Assembly: GCF_029227915.1 (NCBI RefSeq)
Contig: NC_079881.1
Span: forward strand, 31,535,501-31,599,500
Direction of reading: 5' to 3'
DNA from: Hydractinia symbiolongicarpus
Lineage: Eukaryota > Cnidaria > Hydrozoa > Anthoathecata > Hydractiniidae
DNA length: 64,000 bases
In this document: positions 24,160-36,450 of the stretch, piece by piece
How positions within the stretch are numbered: position 1 is the first letter of the stretch
How the letters are laid out: each line of letters starts with the position of its first letter
Program-made: the position numbers and the translations under genes
Notes under the pieces: generated by a model
Databases searched by the model: none
The model's input: only the letters and a program-made list of their open reading frames with translations
Told to the model about the DNA's origin: nothing

Positions 24160-25278
24160 GTTATTTCTTGGAGTCCAATTGTCTCATTTATCATATTTAT
24201 CAGGCCACAGTCCATAATCAGTTCAATTAAGTCCTACAGTCAATCGTTTCACTGCTAAAAGCGGTGCAACCTAGTAATATCAGAAAAAAATCGCTAAATA
24301 CATGTTGGTACGAATATGTGACCCAACCGTTGTAACTCAAACGGACTGACAACGCTACAAAGTCAATGAAATGTAGTTTTTGAAACTATCGCTATTTCTT
24401 CAACGCGCAATAACGGCTAGGATTGGTCCCCCAGTAAAAAATGACTTATTAATCTAAATTTTTAAATGAAGCGCTACCACAGCGAACAGTGTAATCGCTG
24501 AGTTCCGGCAATCATGTCAAATTAGGAAGAATGTTTTTTCTTGGAGTCCAATTTTCTCATTTATCACTCTTATTAGGTCACAGTTCAAAGTTAGTTCAAT
24601 TAAGTCCCACAGTCAATCGTTTCATTGTTAAAAGCGATGCAACCTAGTAATATCAGAAAAATATCGCTAAATACATGTTGGTACGGATAGGTGATCCAAC
24701 CGTTGTAGCTCAAACGGACTGACACCGTTAGAAAGTCAATGAAGTGTAGTTTTTGAAACTGTCGCTATTTCTTCAGCGCGCGATAACGGATAGGTTTGGT
24801 CCTACAGTAAAAAATGACTTATTTCTCTAAATTTTTAAATGAAGAGCTACCACAGCGCCCAGTGTAATCGCTGAGTTCCGGCAATCATGTCAAATTAAGA
24901 AGAATGTTTTTTCTTGGAGTCCAATTTTCTCATTTATCACTCTTATTAGGTCACAGTCCAAAGTTAGTTCAATTATGTCTCACAGTCAATCGTTTCACTG
25001 TTAAAAGCGATGCAACCTAGTAATATCAGATAAATATCGCTAAATACATGTTGGTGCGAATATGTGACCCAATCGTTGTAACTCAAACGGACTGACAACG
25101 CTACAAAGTCAATGAAATGTAGTTTTTGAAACTATCGCTATTTCTTCAACGCGCAATAACGGATAGGATTGGTCCCACAGTAAAGAATGACTTATTTCTC
25201 TAAATTTTTAAATGAAGCGCTACCACAGCGCCCAGTATATTCGCTGAGTTCCGGCAATCACGTCAAAATAAGAAGAAT
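24160..25278 (+). repeat. Hybrid monomer plus two stray monomers of the 17.7-19.6 kb type
   Basis: The monomer at 24160 begins as type H (TCATATTTATCAGG), switches to type I (CCATAATCAGTTC, GCGGTGCAACC) and ends like the 18.3-18.9 kb monomers (GACAACGCTACAAAG). The monomers at 24533 and 24906 carry ATGTTTTTTCTTGGAG and TCACTCTTATTAGGTCACAG, the hallmark of the homogeneous segment about 6 kb to the left. They show that segment was copied as part of a larger displaced block. Confidence 0.75.
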
Positions 25279-25550
25279 GTTATTTCTTGGAATCCAATTG
25301 TCTCATTTAACATATTTATCATGTCGCAGTCCAAAGTTAGTTCAATTAAGTCCCACAGTCAATCGTTTCATTGTTAAAAGCGATGCAACCTAGTAATATC
25401 AGAAAAATATCGCTAAATACATGTTGGTACGAATAGGTGACCCAACTGTTGTAACTCAAACGGACTGAAACCGTTAGAAAGTCAATGAAATGTATTTTTG
25501 AAACTGTCGCTATTTTTTCAGCGCGCGATAACGGCTAGGATTGGTCCCCC
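25200..25550 (+). repeat. Displaced duplicate, copy 2 (partner 20450-20800)
   Basis: Monomer at 25279 and its left flank. Differs from the partner by a few bases, for example TTGGAATCCAATTG for TTGGAGTCCAATTG and AACTGTTGTAAC for AACCGTTGTAAC. It lies only a few hundred bases before the copy 2 of the other displaced duplicate, whereas on the left the order of the two is reversed, so at least two separate events are needed. Confidence 0.8.
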
Positions 25551-25834
25551 AGTAAAAGATGACTTATTAATCTGAATTTTTAAATGAAGCGCTACCACGG
25601 CGCCCAGTGTAATCGCTGAGATCCGGCAATCATGTCAAATTAAGAAGAATGTTAATTCTTGGAGTCCAATTTTTTTCATTTATCACATTTATCAGGTCAC
25701 AGTCCAAAGTTAGTTCAATTAAGTCCCACAGTCAATCGTTTCATTGTTAAAAGTGATGCAACCTAGTAATATCAGATAAATATCGCTAAATACATGTTGG
25801 TACGAATAGGTGACCCAACCGTTGTAAGTCAAAC

Positions 25835-26715
25835 GGACTGACACCGCTAGAAAGTCAATGAAATGTAGTTTTTGAAACTGTGGCTATTTCTTCAGCGCGC
25901 GATAACGACTAGGATTAGTCCCACAGTAAAAAATGACTTAATAATCTACGTTTTTAAATGAAGCGCTACCACAGCGCCCAGTGTATTCGATGAGTTCCGG
26001 CCATCATGTCAAATTAAGAAGAATGTTATTTCTCGGAGTCCAATTTTTTTTTCACTTATCACATTTATCAGGTCACAGTCCAAAGTTAGTTCAATGAAGT
26101 CCCACAGTCAATCGTTTCACTGCTAAAAGCGATGCAACCTAGTAATATCAGATAAATATCGCTAAATACATGTTGGTACGATTATGTGACCCAACCGTTG
26201 AAACTCAAACGGACTGAAACCGTTACAAAGTCACTGAAATGTAGTATTTGAAATCTGTCTCTATTACTTCAACGCGCGCTAACGGCTAGGATTGGTCCCA
26301 CAGTAAAAAATGACTTTTTTATCTTAATTTTTAATTGAAGCGCTACCACAGCGCCTAGTGTAATCGCTGAGTTTCGGCAGTCATGTCAAAGTAAAAAGAA
26401 TGTTATTTCTTGGAGTCCAATTGTCTCACTTTCACGTTTTTAAGGTCACAGTCCATAATCAGTTCAATTAAGTCCCACAGTCAATCGTTTCATTGTTAAA
26501 AGCAATGCAACCTAGTAATATCAGAAAAATATCGCTAAATACATGTTGGTACGAATATGTGACCCAACCGTTATAACTCAAACGGACTGACACCATTAAA
26601 ATGTCAATGAAATGTAGTTTTTGAAACTGTCGCTATTTCTTCAGCGCGCGATAACGGCTAGGATTGGTCCCACAGTAAAAATTGACTTATTTATCGAAAT
26701 TTTTAAATGAAGCGC
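25835..26715 (+). repeat. Displaced duplicate, copy 2 (partner 19590-20455)
   Basis: Monomers 26025 and 26402 with the tail of 25651. The T run after GAGTCCAA is two bases longer than in the partner, which makes the monomer at 26025 the longest in the window (377 bp). The match stops after GACTTATTTATCGAAATTT, where the next bases read CCACTGGGCCAAG in place of the usual dyad region. Confidence 0.8.
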
Positions 26716-26773
26716 TACCACTGGGCCAAGTGTAATCGCTCAGTTTCGGCAATCATGTCAAATTAAGAAGTAT

Positions 26774-27146
26774 GTTACTTCTTGGAGTCCAATTGTCTCA
26801 CTTATAACATTTATAAGGTCGCAGTACAAAATCAGTTCAATTATGTGCCACGGTCCATCCTTTCACTATTAAAAGCAATGCAACCAAGTAATATGAGAAA
26901 AATATCGCTAAATACATGTTGGTACGAATATGTGACACAACCATTGTAACTCAAACGGACTGACACCGTTAGAAAGTAAATGAAATGTAGTTTTTGAAAC
27001 TGTCGCTATTACTTCAACGCGCGATAACGGCTAGGATTGGCCCCCGAGTAAAAAATGACTTATTAATCTAAATTTTTAAATGAAGCGCTACCACAGCGCC
27101 CAGTGTAATTGCTGAGTTCCGGCAATCATGTCAAATTAAGAAGAAT
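26774..27146 (+). repeat. Outlier monomer
   Basis: This monomer differs from its neighbours at many positions: GTTACTTCTTGG, CACTTATAACATTTATAAGG, GCAGTACAAAATCAG, TTATGTGCCACGGTCC, CAACCAAGTAATATGAG and GGCCCCCGAGTAAA. The first third resembles the monomers at 7091 and 13064 (ACTTATAGCATTTATAAGG, AAAAATCAG). It may be a relic of the older left-hand subfamily that escaped homogenisation, or a piece moved from it. Confidence 0.65.
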
Positions 27147-27894
27147 TTCATTTCTTAGAGTCCAATTTTTTTCATTTATCACATTTATCAGGTCACAGTT
27201 CAAAAATAGTTCAATTAAATCCCACAGTCAATCGTTTCACTGCTAAAAGCGATGCAACCTAGTGATATCAGATAAATATCGCTAAATACATGTTGGTACG
27301 ATTATGTGACCCAACCGTTGAAACTCAAACGGACTGAAACCGTTAGAAAGTCACTGAAATGTAGTATTTGAAATCTGTCTCTATTACTTCAACGCGCGCT
27401 AACGGCTTGGATTGGTCCCACAGTTAAAAATGACTTTTTTTATCTTAATTTTTAATTGAAGCGCTACCACAGCGCCTAGTGTAATCGCTGTGTTTCAGCA
27501 GTCATGTCAAAATAAGAAGAATGTTATTTCTTGGAGTCCAATTGTCTCACTTTCACATTTTTAAGGTCACAGTCCATAATCAGTTCAATTAAGTCCCACA
27601 GTCAATCATTTCATTGTTAAAAGCGATGTAACCTAGTAATATCAGAAAAAAATCGCTAAATACATGTTGGTACGAATATGTGACCCAACCGTTATAACTC
27701 AACCGGACTGACACCGTTAGAAAGTCAATGAAACGTAGTTTTTGAAACTGTCGCTATTTCTTCAGCGCGCGATAACGGCTAGGATTGGTCCTACAGTAAA
27801 AATTGACTTATTTATCTAAATTTTTAAATGAAGCGATACCACAGCGCCCAGTGTAATCGCTGAGTTTCGGCAATCATGTCAAATTAAGGAGAAT
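27147..27894 (+). repeat. Two transitional monomers
   Basis: The monomer at 27147 opens with AATTTCATTTCTTAG and continues like the tail of the displaced duplicate (CACTGCTAAAAGCG, TGAAATCTGTCTC). The monomer at 27523 has CACTTTCACATTTTTAAGG and leads into the G-H-I-J blocks. Both keep the dyad and the core. Nothing other than satellite is present. Confidence 0.75.
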
Positions 27895-29382
27895 GTTATT
27901 TCTTGGAGTCCAATTTTCTCATTTATCACATTTATCAGGTCACAGTCCAAAGTTAGTTCAGTTAAGTCCCACAGTAAATCGTTTCACTGTTAAAAACGAT
28001 GCAACTTAGTAATATTAGATAAATATCGCTAAAGACATGTTCGTACGAATATGTGACCCAACCGTTGTAACTCAAACGGTCTGACACCGCTACAAAGTCA
28101 ATAAAATGTAGTTTTTGAAACTATCGCTATTTCTTCAGCGCACGATAACGGATAGGATTGGCCCCACTGTAAAGAATGACTTATTTTTCTAAATTTGTAA
28201 ATGAAGCGCTACCACAGCGCCCAGTGTAATCGCTGAGTTCCGGCAATCACGTCAAATTAAGAAGAATGTTATTTCTTGGAGTCCAATTGTCTCATTTATC
28301 ATATTTATCAGGTCGCAGTCCAAAGTTAGTTTAATTAACTCCCACAGTCAATCGTTTCATTGTTAAAAGCGATTGAACCTAGTAATATCAGAAAAATATC
28401 GCTAAATACATGTTGGTACGAATATGTGACACAACCGTTGAAACTCAAACGGACTCACACCGTTAGAAACTCAGTGAAATGTAGTATTTGAAACTGTCTT
28501 TATAACTTCAGCGCGCGCTAACGGCTAGGATTGGTCCCACAGTAAGAAATGACTCATTAATCTAAATTTTTAAAAGAAGCGCTACCACAGCGCCCAGTGT
28601 AATCGCTGAGTTCCGGCAATCATGTCAAATTAAGAAGAATGTTATTTCTTGGAGTCCAATTGTCTCACTTTCCCCTTTATCAGGTCACAGTCCATAATCA
28701 GTTCAATTAAGTCCTATAGTCAATCGTTTCACTGCTAAAAGCGGTGCAACCTAGTAATATCAGAAAAAAATCGCTAAATACATGTTGGTACGAATATGTG
28801 ACTCAACCGTTATAACTCAAACGGACTGATACCGTTGAAAAGTCAGTGAAATGTAGTATCTGAAACTGCCTCTATTACTTCACCGCCCTAACGGCTAGGA
28901 TTGGTGCCACAGTGAAAAATGACTTTTTTATCTTAATTTTTAATTGAAGCGCTACCACAGCGCCTAGTGTAATCACTGAGATTCGGGAGTCATATCAAAT
29001 TAAGAAGAATGTTATTTCTTGGAGTCCAATTGTCTCACTTTCACATTTTAAAGGTCACAGTCCATAATCAGTTCAATTAAGTCCCACAGTCAATCGTTTC
29101 ATTGTTAAAAGCGATGCAACCTAGTAATATCAGAAAAATATCGCTAAATACATGTTGGTACGAATATGTGACCCAACCGTTATAACTCAAACGGACTGAC
29201 ACCGTTAGAAAGTCAATGAAATGCAGTTTTTGAAACTGTCGCCATTTCTTCAGCGCGCGATAACGCCTATGATTGGTCCTACAGTAAAAATTGACTTATT
29301 TATCAAAACTTTTAAATGAAGCGATACCACAGCGCCCAGTGTAATCGCTGAGTTTCGGCAATCATGTCAAATTAAGGAAAAT
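27895..29382 (+). repeat. Four-monomer higher-order repeat G-H-I-J, clean copy
   Basis: Monomer starts are 27895 (G, 373 bp), 28268 (H, 373), 28641 (I, 370) and 29011 (J, 372), total 1488 bp. G has GTTCAGTTAAG and GGCCCCACTGTAAAG. H has GATTGAACC, GACACAACCGTTGAAAC and AACTTCAGCGCGCGC. I has TTTCCCCTTTATCAGG, GCGGTGCAACC and CACCGCCCTAACGG. J has TTTCACATTTTAAAGG, CCGTTATAACTC and CGCCTATGATTGG. The next copy starts at 29383, and its G and H halves match closely. Confidence 0.85.
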
Positions 29383-30871
29383 GTTATTTCTTGGAGTCCA
29401 ATTTTCTCATTTATCACATTTATCAGGTCACAGTCCAAAGTTAGTTCAGTTAAGTCCCACAGTAAATCGTTTCACTGTTAAAAACGATGCAACTTAGTAA
29501 TATCAGATAAATATCGCTAAAGACATGTTCGTACGAATATGTGACCCAACCGTTGTAACTCAAACGGTCTGACACCGCTACAAAGTCAATGAAATGTAGT
29601 TTTTAAAACTATCGCTATTTCTTCAGCGCACGATAACGGATAGGATTGGCCCCACTGTAAAGAATGACTTATTTTTTTAAATTTGTAAATGAATCGCTAC
29701 CACAGCGCCCAGTGTAATCGCTGAGTTCCGGCAATCCAGTCAAATTAAGAAGAATGTTATTTCTTGGAGTCCAATTGTCTCATTTATCATATTTATCAGG
29801 TCGCAGTCCAAAGTTAGTTTAATTAAGTCCCACAGTCAATCGTTTTATTGTTAAAAGCGATTGAACCTAGTAATATCAGAAAAATATCGCTAAATACATG
29901 TTGGTACGAATATGTGCCACAACCGTTGAAACTCAAACGGACTGACACCGTTAGAAACTCAGTGAAATGTAGTATTTGAAACTGTCTTTATAACTTCAGT
30001 GCGCGCTAACGGCTAGGATTGGTCCCACAGTAAGAAATGACTCATTAATCTAAATTTTAAAAAAAAGCGCTACCACAGCGCCCAGTGTAATCGCTGAGTT
30101 CCGGCAATCATGTCAAATTAGGAAGAATGTTATTTCTTGGAGTCCAATTGTCTCATTTATCATATTTATCAGGTCGCAGTCCAAAGTTAGTTTAATTAAG
30201 TCCCACAGTCAATCGTTTTATTGTTAAAAGCGATTGAACCTAGTAATATCAGAAAAAAATCGCTAAATACATGTTGGTACGAATATGTGACCCAACCGTT
30301 ATAACTCGAACGGACAGATACCGTTGAAAAGTCAGTGAAATGTAGTATCTGAAACTGCCTCTATTACTTCACCGCCCTAACGGCTAGGATTGGTGCCACA
30401 GTGAAAAATGACTTTTTTATCTTAATTTTTAATTGAAGCGCTACCACAGCGCCTAGTGTAATCACTGAGATTCGGGAGTCATATCAAATTAAGAAGAATG
30501 TTATTTCTTGGAGTCCAATTGTCTCACTTTCACATTTTAAAGGTCACAGTCCATAATCAGTTCAATTAAGTCCCACAGTCAATCGTTTTATTGTTAAAAG
30601 CGATGCAACCTAGTAATATCAGAAAAATATTGCTAAATACATGTTGGTACGAATATGTGACCCAACCGTTATAACTCAAACGGACTGACACCGTTAGAAA
30701 GTCAAAGAAATGCAGTTTTTCAAACTGTCGCCATTTCTTCAGCGCGCGATAACGCCTATGATTGGTCCCACAGTAATAATTGACTTTTTTATCTTAATTT
30801 TAAATTGAAGCGCTACCACAGCGCCTAGTGTAATCGCTGAGTCTCGGCAGTCATATCAAATTAAGAAGAAT
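29383..30871 (+). repeat. G-H-(H/I)-J higher-order repeat, second copy
   Basis: Monomer starts are 29383 (G), 29756 (H), 30129 (H/I hybrid) and 30500 (J). The third monomer opens as H (TCATATTTATCAGGTCGCAG, GATTGAACC) and ends as I (CCGTTATAACTCGAACGG, CACCGCCCTAACGG), so its first half was replaced by H sequence. TTAAGGAAAATG opens the G monomer here in place of TTAAGGAGAATG. Confidence 0.8.
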
Positions 30872-33845
30872 GTTATTTCTTGGAGTCCAATTGTCTCACT
30901 TTCACATTTTAAAGGTCACAGTCCATAATCAGTTCAATTAAGTCCCACAGTCAATCGTTTCATTGTTAAAAGCGATGCAACCTAGTAATATCCGAAAAAT
31001 ATCGCCTAATACATGTTGGTACGAATATGTGACCCAACCGTTATAACTCAAACGGACTGACACCGTTAGAAAGTCAATGAAACGTAGTTTTTGAAACTGT
31101 CGCTATTTCTTCAGCGCGCGATAACGGCTAGGATTGGTCCTACAGTAAAAATTGACTTATTTATCTAAATTTTTAAATGAAGCGCTACCAAAGCGCACAG
31201 TGTAACCGCTGAGTTTCGGCAATCATGTCAAATTAAGGAGAATGTTATTTCTTGGAGTCCAATTTTCTCATTTATCACATTTATCAGGTCACAGTCCAAA
31301 GTTAGTTCAGTTAAGTCCCACAGTAAATCGTTTCACTGTGAAAAACGATGAACTTAGTAATATCAGATAAATATCGCTAAATACATGTTGGTACGAATAT
31401 GTGACCCAACCGTTGTAACTCAAACGGACTGACACCGTTAGAAACTCAGTGAAATGTAGTATTTGAAACTGTCTTTATAACTTCAGCGCGCGCTAACGGC
31501 TAGGATTGGTCGCACAGTAAGAAATGACTCATTAATCTAAATTTTTAAAAGAAGCGCTACCACAGCGGCCAGTGTAATCGCTGAGTTTCGGCAATCATGT
31601 CAAATTAAGGAAAATGTTATTTCTTGCAGTCCAATTTTCTCATTTATCACATTTTTCAGGTCACAGTCCATAATCAGTTCAATTAAGTCCTACAGTCAAT
31701 CGTTTCACTGCTAAAAGCGGTGCAACTTAGTAATATAAAATAAATATCGCTAAATACATGTTGGTACGAATATGTGACCCAAATGTTGTAGCTCAAACGG
31801 ACTGACACCGCTACAAAGTTAATGAAATGTAGTTTTTGAAACTATCGCTATGTCTTCAGCGCACGATAACGGATAGGATTGGCCCCACTGTAAAGAATGA
31901 CTTACTAATCTAAATTTGTAAATGAACGCTACCACAGCAGCCAATATAATCGCTGAGTTCCGACAATCACGTCAAATTAAGAAGAATGTTATTTCTTGGA
32001 GTCCAATTGTCTCATTTATCATATTTATCAGGTCGCAGTCCAAAGTTAGTTCAATTAAGTCCCACAGTCAATCGTTTCATTGTTAAAAGCGGTTGAACCT
32101 AGTATTATCAGAAAAATATCGCTAAATACATGTTGGTACGAATATGTGACACAACCGTTGAGACTCAAACGGACTGACACCGTTAGAAACTCAGTGAAAT
32201 GTAGTATTTGAAACTCTCTTTATAACTTCAGCGCGCTAACGTCTAGGATTGGTCCCACAGTAAGAAATGACTCATTAATCTAAATTTTTAAAAGAAGCGC
32301 TACCACAGCGCCCAGTGTAACCGCTGAGTTCCGGCAATCATGTCAAATTAAGAAGAATGTTATTTCTTGGAGTCCAATTGTCTCACTTTCACCTTTTTCA
32401 GGTCACAGTCCATAATCAGTTCAATTAAGTCCTACAGTCAATCGTTTCACTGCTAAAACCGGTGCAACCTAGTAATATCAGAAAAAAATCGCTAAATACA
32501 TGTTGGTACAAATATGTGACCCAAATGTTGTAGCTCAAACGGACTGACACCGCTACAAAGTCAATGAAATGTACTTTTTGAAACTATCGCTATTTCTTCA
32601 GCGCACGATAACGGATAGGATTGGCCCCACTGTAAAGAATGACTTACTTATCTAAATTTGTAAATGAAGCGCTACCACAGCACCCAATATAATTGCTGAG
32701 TTCCGGCAATCACGTCAAATTAAGAAGAATGTTATTTCTTGGAGTCCAATTGTCTCATTTATCATATTTATCAGGTCGCAGTCCAAAGTTAGTTCAATTA
32801 AGTCCCACAGTCAATCGTTTCATTGTTAAAAGCGATTGAACCTAGTAATATCAGAAAAATATCGCTAAATACATGTTGGTACGAATATGTGACACAACCG
32901 TTGAAACTCAAACGGACTGACACCGTTAGAAACTCAGTGAAATGTAGTATTTGAAACTCTCTTTATAACTTCAGCGCGCTAACGGCTAGGATTGGTCCCA
33001 CAGTAAGAAATGACTCATTACTCTAAATTTTTAAAAGAAGCGCTACCACAGCGCCCAGTGTAATCGCTGAGTTCCGGCAACCATGTCAAATTAAGAAGAA
33101 TGTTATTTCTTGGAGTCCAATTGTCTCACTTTCACCTTTTTCAGGTCACAGTCCATAATCAGTTCAATTAAGACCTACAGTCAATCGTTTCACTGCTAAA
33201 AGCGGTGCAACCTATTAATATCAGAAAAAAATCGCTAAATACATGTTGGTACGAATATGTGACCCAACCGTTATAACTCAAACGGACTGATACCGTTAAA
33301 AAGTCAGTGAAATGTAGTATTTGAAACTACCTCTATTACTTCAGCGCGCTAACGGCTAGGATTGGTCCCACAGTAAAGAATGACTTACTTATCTAAATTT
33401 GTAAATGAAGCGCTACCACAGCAGCCAATATAATCGCTGAGTTCCGGCAATCACGTCAAATTAAGAAGAATGTTATTTCTTGGAGTCCAATTGTCCCCAT
33501 TTAACATATTTATCAGGTCGCAGTCCAAAGTTAGTTCAATTAAGTCCCACAGTAAATCGTTTCACTGTTAAAAACGATGCAACTTAGTAATATCAGATAA
33601 ATATCGCTAAATACATGTTGGTACGAATATGTGACCCAAATGTTGTAGCTCAAACGGACTGACACCGCTACAAAGTCAATGAAATGTAGTTTTTGAAACT
33701 ATCGCTATTTCTTCAGCGCACAATAACGGATAGGATTGGCCCCACTGTAAAGAATGACTTACTTATCTAAATTTGTAAATGAAGCGCTACCACAGCAGCC
33801 AATATAATTGCTGAGTTCCGGCAATCACGTCAAATTAAGAAGAAT
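30872..33845 (+). repeat. Scrambled G/H/I/J hybrids
   Basis: Monomer starts are 30872 (J), 31244 (G front, H tail), 31616 (G/I front, G tail), 31988 (H), 32359 (I front, G tail), 32731 (H), 33102 (I), and 33472 (H front, G tail). CAAATGTTGTAGCTCAAACG marks a sub-lineage at about 31780, 32522 and 33636. The variant CAGCAGCCAATATAAT appears here for the first time (near 31936, 33421 and 33795), replacing CAGCGCCCAGTGTAAT. Junctions between types differ from monomer to monomer, as expected of repeated gene conversion or crossover. Confidence 0.75.
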
Positions 33846-34590
33846 GTTATTTCTTGGAGTCCAATTGTCTCATTTATCATATTTATCAGGTCGCAGTCCA
33901 AAGTTAGTTCAATTAAGTCCCACAGTCAATCGTTTCATTGTTAAAAGCGATTGAACCTAGTAATATCAGAAAAATATCGCTAAATACATGTTGGTGCAAA
34001 TATGTGACACAACCGTTGAAACTCAAACGGACTGACACCGTTAGAAACTCAGTGAATTGTAGTATTTGAAACTCTCTTTATAACTTCAGCGCGCGCTAAC
34101 GGCTAGGATTGGTCCCACAGTAAGAAATGACTCATTAATCTAAATTTTTAAAAAAAGCGCTACCACAGCGCCCAGTGTAATCGCTGAGTTCCGGCAATCA
34201 TGTCAAATTAAGAAGAATGTTATTTCTTGGAGTCCAATTGTCTCACTTTCACCTTTTTCAGGTCACAGTCCATAATCAGTTCAATTAAGTCCTACAGTCA
34301 ATCGTTTCATTGTTAAAAGCGATTGAACCTAGTAATATCAGAAAAATATCGCTAAATACATGTTGGTGCAAATATGTGACACAACCGTTGAAACTCAAAC
34401 GGACTGACACCGTTAGAAACTCAGTGAATTGTAGTATTTGAAATTCTCTTTATAACTTCAGCGCGCGCTAACGGCTAGGATTGGTCCCACAGTAAGAAAT
34501 GACTCATTAATCTAAATTTTTAAAAAAAGCGCTACCACAGCGCCCAGTGTAATCGCTGAGTTTCGGCAATCATGTCAAATTAAGGAGAAT
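33846..34590 (+). repeat. Single-monomer tandem duplication, 372-bp spacing
   Basis: About 33930-34200 is repeated at about 34302-34570. Rare states repeat at exactly 372 bp: TTGGTGCAAATATGTGACAC at 33991 and 34363, GTGAATTGTAGTATTTG, and AAAAAAAGCGCTACC. The second copy differs by GAAATTCTC for GAAACTCTC and GAGTTTCGG for GAGTTCCGG. This is a one-repeat slip. Confidence 0.82.
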
Positions 34591-36450
34591 GTTATTTCTT
34601 GGAGTCCAATTTTCTCATTTATCACATTTATCAGGTCACAGTCCTAAGTTAGTTCAGTTAAGTCCCACAGTAAATCGTTTCACTGTTAAAAACGATGCAA
34701 CTTAGTAATATCAGATAAATATCGCTAAATACATGTTGGTACGAATATGTGACCCAACCGTTATAACTCAAACGGACTGACACCGTTAGAAAGTCAATGA
34801 AATGTAGTATTTGAAACTGTCGCTATTACTTCACCGCCCTAACGGCTAGGATTGGTGCCACAGTAAAAAATGACTTTTTTATCTTAATTTTTAATTGAAG
34901 CGCTACCACAGCGCCTAGTGTAATCGCTGAGATTCGGAAGTCATATCAAATTAAGAAGAATGTTATTTCTTGGAGTCCAATTGTCTCACTTTCACATTTT
35001 AAAGGTCACAGTCCATAATCAGTTCAATTAAGTCCCACAGTCAATCGTTTCATTGTTAAAAGCGATGCAACCTAGTAATATCAGAAAAATATCGCTAAAT
35101 ACATGTTGGTACGAATATGTGACCCAACCGTTATAACTCAAACGGACTGACACCGTTAGAAAGTCAATGAAATGGTGTTTTTGAAACTGTCGCTATTTCT
35201 TCAGCGCGCGGTAACGCCTAGGATTGGTCCCACAGTAAAATTGACTTATTTATCTAAATTTTTAAATAAAGCGCTACCACAGCGCCCAGTGTAATCGCTG
35301 AGTTTCGGCAATCATGTCAAATTAAGGAGAATGTTATTTCTTGGAGTCCAATTTTCTCATTTATCACATTTATCAGGTCACAGTCTAAAGTTAGTTCAGT
35401 TAAGTCCCACAGTAAATCGTTTCATTGTTAAAAACGATGCAACTTAGTAATATCAGATAAATATCGCTAAATACATGTTGGTACGAATATGTGACCCAAC
35501 CGTTGTAACTCAAACGGACTGACACCGCTACAAAGTCATTGAAATGTAGTTTTTGAAACTATCGCTATTTCTTCAGTGCACGATAACGGATAGGATTGGC
35601 CCCACTGTAAAGAATGACTTATTTATCTAAATTTGTAAATGAAGCGCTACCACAGCAGCCAATATAATCGCTGAGTTCCGGCAATCACGTCAAATTAAGA
35701 AGAATGTTATTTCTTGGAGTCAAATTGTCTCATTTATCATATTTATCAGGTCGCAGTCCAAAGTTAGTTTAATTAAGTTCCACAGTCAATCGTTTCATTG
35801 TTAAAAGCGATTGAACCTAGTAATATCAGAAAAATATCGCTAAATACATGTTGGTGCGAATATGTGACACAACCGTTGAAACTCAAACGGACTGACACCG
35901 TTAGAAACTCAGTGAAATGTAGTATTTGAAACTGTCTTTATAACTTCAGCGCGCGCTAACCGCTAGGATTGGTCCCACAGTAAGAAATGACTCATTAATC
36001 TAAATTTTTAAAAGAAGCGCTACCACAGCGCCCAGTGTAATCGCTGAGTTCCGGCAATCATGTCAAATTAAGAAGAATGTTATTTCTTGGAGTCCAATTG
36101 TCTCACTTTCACCTTTATCAGGTCACAGTCCATAATCAGTTCAATTAAGTCCTACAGTCAATCGTTTCACTGCTAAAAGCGGTGCAACCTAGTAATATCA
36201 GAAAAAAATGGCTAAATACATGTTGGTACGAATATGTGACCCAACCGTTATAACTCAAACGGACTGATACCGTTAGAAAGTCAGTGAAATGTAGTATTTG
36301 AAACTGTCGCTATTTCTTCAGCGCGCGATAACGCCTAGGATTGGTCCCACAGTAAAAATTGACTTATTTATCTAAATTTTTAAATGAAGCGCTACCACAG
36401 CGCCCAGTATAATCGCTGAGTTCCGGCAATCATGTCAAATTACGAAGAAT
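34591..36450 (+). repeat. G/J, J, G, H, I monomers
   Basis: Monomer starts are 34591 (G front, I/J tail), 34962 (J), 35333 (G), 35706 (H) and 36079 (I front). GCTGAGATTCGGAAGTCATA precedes the J monomer. At 36079 the I monomer has already the CTTTCACCTTTATCAGG form that becomes diagnostic of type A to the right, and its tail has CGCCTAGGATTGG. This is the last part that reads as G-H-I-J. Confidence 0.75.
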
